Source: Prorocentrum cordatum (Eukaryota > Sar > Dinophyceae > Prorocentrales > Prorocentraceae). Taken from it: 34,071 nt of DNA. The translations under genes were made by a program, and so were the position numbers. The DNA is taken from contig CAUYUJ010001693.1 of assembly GCA_963575745.1 (NCBI GenBank), positions 1 through 34,071 on the forward strand, given 5' to 3'. The notes under the pieces were generated by a model that was not told the origin of the DNA, searched no databases, and worked only from the letters and a program-made list of their open reading frames with translations. This document shows, piece after piece, positions 10,990-19,018 of this stretch. Positions within the stretch are counted from its first letter, which is position 1. Each line of letters opens with the position of its first letter.

Positions 10990-11205
10990 ATAGGTTGAGA
11001 TTCCTCGAGCGAATCGCTGGTTTTGCAAAATTGGAGGATGTCTCGAGCGGTTGCCTTGTGGGGGGCCAGAATTCAAAGGATGTCTCAGGCGAAATGCTTG
11101 TTTGCACGTCCCGCTCGCAGGAATTCCGAGGATGTCTCGCGCGTGCAGCGTCCCGCGCGTAGGAATTCAGATGATTTTGACAAGATGTCTCGAGCGAAAC
11201 GCTTG
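10990..11205 (+). repeat. Hairpin ~35-mer modules, unattached block
   Basis: Five diverged GAGGATGTCTCGAGCG-type modules at about 11000, 11035, 11078, 11131 and 11184, separated by GGAATTC-containing spacers. They lead directly into the 430-bp repeats. Confidence 0.75.
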
Positions 11206-13990
11206 TCCCCAGCACGTTCCGTAGCGCGTCCCCTTGGCAGGTCCCGCGATGCGTCCCCATGGCACGTCCCTTGGCACGTCGCTTGGCGCGTCCCTTGAGA
11301 CGTTCTGCGTCGCGTCCTCCTGGCATGTTCCCCTGTCCAGTAGCTCTGGGGCAGCTACTATGTGTTCAGGCAGCTCGAGCTTAAGATCCAGATCAGTTCG
11401 GTCAGGACTCGGATGCAAAGGAGGACTCGATCCACGAGGCTATAGAGCACACTCGCGCCATGGCACATCGCAATTCAGCACGGCGCAGCACAGCACTGAT
11501 TTCGGCACGGTACATCAAGGTCGATGCACTCAGCATTGCAACTTGGCACGTTCCTTGGCACGTTCCGTGGGGCGTCCTTTGGCGAGTACCCCTGGCACGT
11601 CGCGTCGCGCGTCCCCTGGCACATCCCGTGGCACATCCATTGGCACGTTCCGTAGCGCGTCCCCTTGGCACGTCCCGCGGTGCGACCCCATGGCACGTCC
11701 CCTGGCACGTCGCCTGGCGCATCCCTTGGGACGTTTCGCGGCGCGTCCTCCTGACATGCTCCCCTGTCCATCAGCTCTGGGGCAGCTACTATGTGTACAG
11801 GCAGCTCGAGCTTAAGATCGAGATCAGTTCGGTCAGGACTCGGATGCAAAGGAGGACTCGATCCACGAGGCTATAGAGCACAATCGCGCCATGGCACATC
11901 GCAATTCAGCACGGCGCAGCACAGCACAGCCCTCGGCAGGGTACATCAAGATCGATACCTTCAGCATTGCATTTGCCCGTCACCCAAGCAGGTGTCTTTC
12001 AAAACGCTGCCATGTGTTACAGTTCTACAATCCTTTCCGGGTCGTGGTCGAGCATGTTCAACTTTGTTTGAGGATGTCTCAGGAGCGAAACGTTGTTTTG
12101 CAGAGGTGGGATGTCTCTAGCGCGAAAACGCTGGTTTTTCAGAATTTGTTGAGGATGTCTCGAGCGAAACGCTGGTTTTGCAGAGCCGACCGCGACACGG
12201 AAAAGCGCCCCGCGCGCAGGAATTCCGAGGATGTCTCGCGCGTGCCGCGTCCCGCGCGCAGGAATGTCGAGGATGTCTCGACAAATTCGTTTGTTTTGCT
12301 AGGATTTCCTTGAATTTTGGCAGGATGTCTCGAGCGAAATGCTTGTCTTTCATCATTTGTTGAAGACGTTTCGAGCGAAACGCTGGTTTTGCAAAATTGG
12401 GGGATGTCTCGAGCGGGGGCCTCGTGGGGGTCCTCGTGGGGGGTCCAGAATTCAGAAGATGTCTCAGGCGAAATGCTTGTTTTCACGTCCCGCTCGCAAG
12501 AATTTTGAGGATGTCTCGCGCGTGCCGCGTCCCGCGCGCAGGAATTCTGAGGATGTTGGCAGGATGTCTCGAGCGAAACGCTTGTCCCCAGCACGTTCCG
12601 TAGCGCGTCCCCTTGGCACGTCCCGCGGTGCGTCCCATGGCACGTCCCTTGGCACGTCGCTTGGCGGGTCCCTTGAGACGTTCCGCGTCGCGTCCTCCTG
12701 GCATGCCCCCTTGTCTATCAGCTCTGGGGCAGCTACTATGTGTTCAGGCAGCTCGAGCTTAAGATCGAGATCAGTTCGGTCAGGACTCGGATGCAAAGGA
12801 GGACTCGATCCACGACGCTATATACACAACCGCGGCATGGCACAACTCGCAATTCAGCACGCCAGCACAGCAACAGATTTGGCACGGTACATCAAGTCGA
12901 AACATTCAGCATTACAACTGGCACGATTCCTTGGCACGTTCCGTGGGCCTCCCTTGGCATCCTCCTTGCACGCGCGTGGCTTCCCCGGCACACATTCCCG
13001 TGGCGCATCCATGCACGTTCCGTAGCGCTCCCCCCTTGGCACGTCCCGCGGTGTATCCCCATGGCACGTCCCCTGGCACGTCGCCTGGCGCGTCCCTTGG
13101 GACGTTCCGCGGCGCGTCCCCCTGGCATGTCCCCCTGTCAATTAGCTCTGGGGGCAGCTACTATGTGCTCAGGCAGTTCGAGCTTAAGATCCAGATCAGT
13201 TCGTCCAGACTCGATGCAAAGGAGGAACCCGAGCCATACGCCTAGAACACATTCGCGGCCATGGCACACTCTGCAATTCAGCACGGTGCAGCCACACAGC
13301 CCTCGGCAGGGTACATAGAGATCGATACATGTCAGCATTGCATTTGCCCGGCACCCAATCAGGTTCTTGAAAACCTGCATGTTTACATTCATATTCCTTC
13401 CGGGTTCGTGGGTCGATCCTTTGTTCAATGTGTCCAGTCCGCCCTGAGGGGATTTTCTAGCATGCGGAGCCTGGCCAGTGGCACTTTCTGACCGTCCCCT
13501 GGCACGTCCCGCGGTGCGTCCCACGGCACGTCCCCTGGCACGTCGCCTGGCGCGTCCCTTGGGACGTTCCGCTGCGCGTCCTCCTAGCATGTCCCCCTGT
13601 CAGTTAGCTCTGGGTCAGCTACTATGTGCTCAGGCAGCTCGAGCTTCAGATCCAGATCAGTTCGATCAGGACTCGGATGCAAAGGAGGACTCGATCCATA
13701 ATGCTAAAGAGCTCAATCACGGCATGCCACATCCCAGTTAATTCAACACGGCGCAGCACAGCACAGCCTTCGGCACGGTACATCAAGATCGATACACTGC
13801 ACATTGCAACGTGGCACGTTCCTTGGCACGTTCCGTGGCGGGTCCCGCGGCGAGTCCCTTTGGCACGTTGCGCGGCGCGTCCCGTGGCACGTCCCGTGGC
13901 ACGTCCATTGGCACGTTCCGTAGCGCGTCCCCTTGGCACGTCCCGCGGTGCGTCCCACGGCACGTCCCCTGGCACGTCCCCTGGCACATC
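11205..13990 (+). repeat. ~430-bp repeat family, about five copies
   Basis: The anchor AGCTACTATGTG(T/C)(T/A)CAGGCA occurs at about 11351, 11785, 12731, 13157 and 13617. Each copy has a GGCACGTCCCTT-type 12-13-bp minisatellite, then the anchor, a CTCGAGCTTAAGATC(C/G)AGATC segment, a GGACTCGGATGCAAAGGAGG segment, an AATTCAGCACGGCGCAGCAC segment and, in some copies, an end near GGGTTCGTGGGTCGAT. The gap between copies 2 and 3 is widened by an extra ~530-bp block of hairpin modules. No gene. Confidence 0.85.
12060..12590 (+). repeat. Hairpin ~35-mer block inside the 430-bp family
   Basis: About eleven diverged GAGGATGTCTCGAGCG modules (for example 12071, 12107, 12151, 12227, 12268, 12321, 12363, 12400, 12456, 12507, 12562) with the AGAGCCGACCGCGACACGGA spacer also seen in the composite elements. 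Confidence 0.8.
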
Positions 13991-14170
13991 ATCGACCCAC
14001 GAACCCAGAAAGGAATATAGAAATGTAAGGTATGGCAACGTTTCGAAGACACCTGATTGGGCGACGGGCAAATGCAATGCTGAGAGTATCGATCTTGATA
14101 TACCGTGCCGAGGGCTGTGCTGTGTTGCGCCGTGCTGAACTGCGATGTGCCGTGTCGCGATTGAGCTCTA
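13990..14170 (-). repeat. Inverted partial copy of the 430-bp family
   Basis: The reverse complement reads through the AATTCAGCACGGCGC-like, GATCGATACT-CAGCATTGCA and CCCAATCAGGTGTC segments of the forward copies and ends TTTCTGGGTTCGTGGGTCGA. It lies head-on against the last forward copy, forming a large imperfect inverted repeat. Confidence 0.8.
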
Positions 14171-14690
14171 GACCCCCCGCCTTTGCGGCCCACGAGGGGC
14201 ACGAACTGGTGCACGCTTCTTCGCCCCCCCCCCCCGCTTGGACAAACTTGTTGCATTCTTCGCGGTAGCGCCCAGGACACCCCTCGTTCGATGCTCGTTT
14301 TTGGAGACCTTCCTGGGGCCCACCTAATGGATCTGTTCGACTCAGCTTCGACTCAAGTCCGACTCAGGTTCGCCTCAGATTCGACTCAGGTTCGACCCAG
14401 AATGAGCATCCAACCCTCGCCCCAGCCCCCCTACGTGCCGTGCAGGTGAGAATTCGCCTCTCTGAGCATTCCCCCGACGTCGCCGGCACGAAGCGCGACG
14501 TGACACCTTTTGTCACGCCCCTGCAGTCGCCAGGGGAAAAGAAGTGAAGTTGGTTTTCATCGCCCCCATGTAGGCTCAGATCGGGTCCCTATCGGGCATA
14601 TCCCTTTATTGTGAAGAACATATAAGAGTACAAGTAGAAGACTACTTTGGTGACGATTTTTCGTTCTCTTTTGATTGCTTTTGTTCCCGG
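14171..14690. other. Spacer with a TTCGACTCAGGT minisatellite, no gene seen
   Basis: About 520 bp. It contains a C14-type homopolymer run near 14227-14240 and, at 14336-14402, about six degenerate 12-bp units of TTCGACTCAGGT. I see no convincing coding frame. Confidence 0.55.
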
Positions 14691-14695
14691 AAAGG

Positions 14696-14834
14696 GCTCG
14701 AGCCCAGGGTTCTCTTTTAGTTTGTTTCCCCCCGGTTTCGACGGGAAGAGGGCCGGCGAAATTATTCTGCGATAAATTACGTGCGGGAAGAGGGCCGGCG
14801 AATTAAAATGTGAGGATGTCTCGAGCGAAACGCT
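14696..14834 (+). repeat. Head fragment of a composite element (B')
   Basis: Begins CCCGGAAAGGGC and carries a diverged head (GGGAAGAGGGCCGGCGAA twice) plus one hairpin module ending CGCTTG. It is cut off there by the start of copy B, consistent with copy B having inserted into it. Confidence 0.7.
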
Positions 14835-14841
14835 TGTTTTT

Positions 14842-15898
14842 CCCGGAAAGGGCATGAGCCCAGGGTTCTCTTTTAGTGGGTAAACCTGTCCCCCGGTGCC
14901 AACTTGAAGGAGGCCGGCGAATTTTTTCCCTGATAAATAACGAGGTCGAAGGAGGCCGGCGAATTAATTTTTGAGGATGTCTCGAGCGAAACGATTGTTT
15001 TTCAGAATTTCCCGAGGATGTCTCGAGCGAAACGCTGGTTTTGCAGAGTTGAGGATGTCTCGAGCGAAACGCTTGCTCCGCAGAGTTTGCCGAGGATGTC
15101 TCGAGCGAAACGCTTGTTTTGCAGAGCCGACCGCGACGCGGAAAAGCGCCCCGCGCGAAGGAATTTCGATGATGTCTCGACTAATTCCTTTGTTTTTGTA
15201 CGATTTCCTGGAATTTTGGCAGGATGTCTCGAGCGAAATGCACGACCCCACCCTAGCACGACCATACCCAGCACGACCACACCCCAGCACGACCAGACCC
15301 CAGCACGACCCCACCCCAGCACGACCCCACCCCAGCACGACCATACCCCAGCACGACCACACCCCAGCACGACCCCCCCAGCACGACCCTACCCCAGCAA
15401 GACCACACCCCAGCACGACCACACCCCAGCACGACCTACCACAGCACGACCAGCACGACCAGCCCCAGCACGACCACGCCCCAGCACGACCACGCCCCAG
15501 CACGACCACGCCCCAGCACGACCACCCCCCAGCACGACCACCCCCAGCACGACCACCCCCCAGCACGACCACACCCCAGCACGACCACTCCCCAGCACGA
15601 CCACACCCCAGCACGACCACACCCCAGCACGACCACACCAGTCGCACCCCCGTGGAATGTTTCGTGGCGTGTCTGGTTGAGTGGTTGCCTGTTCGTGGGG
15701 TGTCTCGTGGAATGTTTCACGGGGTGTCTCGTGGAATGTTTCGTGAGGTGTCTCGTGGAATGTTTCGTGAGGTGTCTCGTGGGATGTTTCGCGGGGTGTC
15801 TCGTGGGATGTTTCGTGAGATGTCGCCCAGTTGGTTATCGTGAAAACGTGACCATGCTGCACATGTCTTTATCCCTTTCCAGGTTCGTGGGTCCATCA
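14842..15898 (+). mobile_element. Modular composite repeat element, copy B
   Basis: About 1,057 bp with the full module order: head (14842-14970), hairpin ~35-mers (14971-15240), 15-bp array (15241-15640), 24-bp array (15646-15825) and tail (15826-15898). The sequence TGTTTTT sits immediately before (14835-14841) and after (15899-15905), a candidate 7-bp target-site duplication. Its tail differs from that of copy A at only two of 71 positions. No protein gene is seen, so if it moved it must use outside machinery. Confidence 0.75.
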
Positions 15899-15905
15899 TG
15901 TTTTT

Positions 15906-16660
15906 CCCCACCCTGGGCGGCGTTCCACCCATCCAGTACATCGGTTCGTGGCCCCATAGGGAACTCCACCGAAGGCCCCAGTGGTTGCTTTCGCATGCGT
16001 TTCCCCCACACTGGGCAGCGCTTCGTAGCCCCATAGGGAGCTCCACCGAAGGCCCCAGTGGTTGCTCTCGCAGGCGTTTCCCCCCACCCTGGGCGGCGCT
16101 TCGTGGCGCCATAGGGGGCCCCACCGAAGGCCCCAGTGGTTGCTCTCGCAGGCGTTTCCCCCCACCCTGGGCAGCGCTTCGTAGCCCCATAGGGAGCTCC
16201 ACCGAAGACCCCGGCGGTTGCTCTCGCAGGCGTTTCCCTCACCCTGGGCAGCGTTTCGTGGCCCCATAGGGAGCTCCACTGAAGGCCCCAGTGGTTGCTC
16301 TCGCATGCATTTCCCCCACCCTGGGCGGCGCTTCGTGGCCCCATAGGGAGCTCCACCGAAGACCCCGGCGGTTGCTCTTGCATGCGTTACCCCCACCCTG
16401 GGCAGCGTTTCGTGGCCCCATAGGGAGCTCCACTGAAGGCCCCAATGGTTGCTCTCGCATGCGTTTCCCCCACCCTGGGCAGCGTTTCGTGGCCCCATAG
16501 GGAGCTCCACCGAAGACCCCGGCGGTTGCTCTTGCATGCGTTTCCCCCACCCTCGGCAGCGTTTCGTGGCCCCATAGGGAGCTCCACTGAAGGCCCCAAT
16601 GGTTGCTCTCGCATGCATTTCCCCCACCCTGGGCGGCGTATCTATCCCCCGCTGGCGCCC
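15906..16660 (+). repeat. ~77-bp tandem array with GTGGCCCCATAGGGAGCTCC core
   Basis: About nine units, cores at about 15951, 16032, 16110, 16190, 16264, 16340, 16417, 16494 and 16571. Each has a CCCCACCCTGGGCAGCG segment, TTTCGTGGCCCCATAGGGAG, CTCCACCGAAGGCCCC and GGTTGCTCTCGCATGC. The core is shared with the ~120-bp array at 23826-25080. Confidence 0.9.
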
Positions 16661-16675
16661 CAGACGACCGCATGT

Positions 16676-16731
16676 TAGATATCTCCCCAGGGTGGGGTGA
16701 AACCATGTGTTTTCACGTGTCCATGCCACCC
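16676..16731 (+). repeat. Left half of the ~65-bp host repeat (LINE target)
   Basis: Contains GTGTTTTCACGTGTCCATGCC and the left copy of the LINE target-site duplication. The other half resumes at 22806. Complete units of the same repeat lie at 29280-29540. Confidence 0.8.
16715..16731 (+). repeat. LINE target-site duplication, left copy (17 bp)
   Basis: ACGTGTCCATGCCACCC, identical to 22806-22822. The T in CCATGCC is a variant not found in the other copies of the host repeat in this window (which read CCAGGCC), so the match marks a true duplication made at insertion. Confidence 0.93.
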
Positions 16732-16753
16732 TCCGTAGCCATTTTGGCTCAAG
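16732..16753 (+). other. Dinoflagellate spliced-leader (DinoSL) relic
   Basis: The 22 nt starting TCCGTAGCC and ending ATTTTGGCTCAAG match the conserved dinoflagellate spliced leader (first base variable) at every position. It begins at the base after the target-site duplication. It is a copied leader from a mature mRNA, not an SL RNA gene: there is no donor GT with an SL intron after it (next bases CTGCTTCTCAC). Confidence 0.95.
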
Positions 16754-16844
16754 CTGCTTCTCACACCTGACGACTGTACTGAGGCCAGAGCCTCCTGTTA
16801 CTGACAGTCACGACACGTTTCCTGCGCGCTTCGTACCCGCAGGC

Positions 16845-18059
16845 ATGGCTTCCAATCCTGTTGCTTCTTCTCAGCCAGCTGGCTCTCAAAGGGGGGCTCG
16901 TCGCAAGTCCCGTCGTCCTCAGCGTGCTGCCGCTGGTGCTTGCGAGAGGTCCCCGACGGACACCCCCAAGGGCAAGCGCACCAAGACTCGTGAGGAGGGC
17001 GACAGTGCTGACGACGATGTGCTGGTGGATGGGCTGGGGTCTGCTGGTCCTATCGACCCCTTGCAGGCCCGCGACCCCTGGGATGCTACCAACAAGCCTG
17101 GCGCTCCCGACGCCTCAGGTGGCACTGCGACCCCGGTGGCACCTGACCCCAACTCCTTTGTGTGCAGGTTCGAGCTGGAGGCACTGGTGGCGGACCTCAA
17201 GGTGAATTTCCTGTCTTCGGTCAACAACACCACGTCTGCTTTGGCTACTCAGCTTGCTGACAAAACGGCCTCGGCTCTCCGTAAGTTTGCGGCGCAGCAG
17301 AAGGCCAAGCACGAGGAGACTGATTTTCGTCTGCGTGAGCTCGCCCAGCGGCAATCGTCGTTGGAGCAAGAACACCGCAGAATGGCTGCCGAGATGGATC
17401 GGCTCAAACACATTGTCCACCAGTGCGAGCAGGCCGCTCCGCAGGCGGACTACGCCGACGTGGCGGGCTTCACTCGAGAGCCCAGCCGCACTTGTTTCGT
17501 GGCTTCAGCGAAGGCCGCGGTCTCTGCCAGCACTGTCAGGGATGCTGTTCGTCCGTGGTTGGAGGGTGCTGGTTGCAAAGATGAGCAGTGGCAGGTTGTG
17601 GGTGACTCTCCTGCTCGCCGCTATGTGGTCGCGTTCAAGGGCGCTCCTGGCCTGGCGGCGAAGCATGTCACTCACGCGCGCAAGCCGCTCGAGCTGCCCG
17701 ACGGCGGCGGGTGGCGCAGGTTCGAGGCCCGCGACGCCGAGGAGCAGCCACAGGAACTCTACATCAGCCTCGGCAAGAACGGCCAGCAGATCCGCAGAGA
17801 GATCCAGTGCAAAAAGTTGTTCGAGCTCGTCAAGAGCACCAACCTTCCTGGCCGCTGGAGGGCCAATCGTTCGCAGGACGTTGTGCACCGCGCCTCGACC
17901 CCCGCGGTGCGCCTCGTCGTCCCAGACGACCCCACTCACGCGACCACGTTGGAGTGGAATCATCGTCTTACCAGTGATGCTGGCCTTGACAAAGATGCAC
18001 TGCTCTCTGCGTTCAACAGTCTCTTTGGCGAGTCCGAGAAGGTCTTGTGGAGTCTTTAG
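16845..18059 (+). CDS. LINE ORF1 protein (nucleic-acid-binding, coiled coil)
   Basis: 404 codons, the first protein of the LINE, expected to bind its RNA and help copying. The ATG at 16845 is the first in frame inside the element; the frame stays open upstream only because it reads the leader and target repeat. Residues about 20-55 are basic (RRKSRRPQR, KGKRTKTR), possibly nuclear targeting or RNA binding. Residues about 130-195 form a predicted coiled coil (heptad-like stretch ending MDRLKHIVHQCEQ). Residues about 215-275 look RRM-like (RTCFVASAKAAVS to RRYVVAFKG), as in ORF1 proteins of L1-type elements. The rest has no recognised motif. The frame is intact, unlike ORF2. Assignment rests on position and layout; the RRM call is weaker. 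Confidence 0.8.
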   Translation: MASNPVASSQPAGSQRGARRKSRRPQRAAAGACERSPTDTPKGKRTKTREEGDSADDDVLVDGLGSAGPIDPLQARDPWDATNKPGAPDASGGTATPVAPDPNSFVCRFELEALVADLKVNFLSSVNNTTSALATQLADKTASALRKFAAQQKAKHEETDFRLRELAQRQSSLEQEHRRMAAEMDRLKHIVHQCEQAAPQADYADVAGFTREPSRTCFVASAKAAVSASTVRDAVRPWLEGAGCKDEQWQVVGDSPARRYVVAFKGAPGLAAKHVTHARKPLELPDGGGWRRFEARDAEEQPQELYISLGKNGQQIRREIQCKKLFELVKSTNLPGRWRANRSQDVVHRASTPAVRLVVPDDPTHATTLEWNHRLTSDAGLDKDALLSAFNSLFGESEKVLWSL

Positions 18060-18096
18060 TCGGCGCTTTGCTCCTTGGAAGGCTCCTTGTGAGCTA

Positions 18097-19018
18097 AAAG
18101 CACCGCTCTCTTTTGCGACGTGGAACTCCCGTGCTCTACTGCACCGCGACTTGCCTATCCGTCAGCACAAGCTGAGGTACTTGTCGCAGCTACTTCGACG
18201 GGGCACTATCAAGGCTCTGCAGGAAGTTCATGCGACAGAGGTTGAACTACAGCAGGAGCTTTTAAAGCTCCACATTCCTCTTCTTTCTCTTCATTTGGTC
18301 CTCAGCGGAACGCTGGTGGTGTCTCGATTGTCATTCCATGTGCGCAGAGTGGGGTTCACCAGCGTGCTCGGTTTTGGCATGAACAGCTGGTGCCTGGGAG
18401 GATACAACGGCTACGTATTTCGGGTGTCTGCGTCGATTCCCGACCAGCGGTGTCCATGGTCATCTATAATGTTCACAACTACGGCATCACGAGACAGCAG
18501 CTGCAGTCGCTTCGACAGAGAGTGGCTCGGGACGTTGCGCTTGTTAACACTGCTCCTGACAGGATTTCGATCCTCTTCATGGGTAGCTTCAACATTTATG
18601 CTGCTTTGCCCATGTATCCACGTGCTCCCGAGATCGATCGTCGCAGACCTGTCTCGGCGTTGCGCCTCATGTGCATGACGTAGTGGGTGGACAACGAGAT
18701 GCCCACCCACTACGTCATGCAGGAGGGGCAGCAGCCGAAGTTGACACACATCGACCGCATCTATCTCTCGACTCAGAGCTGGGAGGCAATGCAGTGGACG
18801 ATGACGGTCTCTACTCCTGACTTTCCCGAATCCCTCTTTGAGAAGGGCGTCGGCGATCATGCCCCTGTCTTACTCACGCTGGTTCCGAGGCCGGCTGCGC
18901 CTCCTGACGCGCAGCGCATTCCGTCGTTTGTTTTTTTCCTGGACCCTGACTGCGCTCGGCATGCCAAGAGCATGGCTGCTGAAGTGGATTGGCGCCCAAA
19001 CGGAGGGTTACTAAGAAT
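18097..19018 (+). pseudogene. LINE ORF2, APE-type endonuclease part (broken)
   Basis: The nuclease that nicks target DNA for copying. Motifs run in the expected order but in more than one frame: FATWNSRAL and LQEVH near 18114-18240 in one frame, then from about 18300 in another frame GGVSIVIPC, IYNVHNYG, FMGSFN (18582-18593), RIDRIYLS and GDHAPV. A TAG at 18681-18683 interrupts the second frame, and a further shift near 18990-19018 leads to the reverse transcriptase frame. The conserved GDFN box reads GSFN, so a metal-binding Asp is lost, and the usual SDH box reads GDH. Frameshifts, a stop and a lost catalytic residue together make this a dead copy. Confidence 0.85.

Noticed and set aside
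16732-16753. SL RNA gene
   Set aside because: The leader is not followed by a GT donor and SL RNA intron, and is placed at a retrotransposon boundary; it is a copied leader.
16707-16844. Upstream extension of LINE ORF1 starting at GTG 16707
   Set aside because: This start lies in the target repeat outside the element; the spliced leader begins at 16732, so the first usable ATG is 16845.
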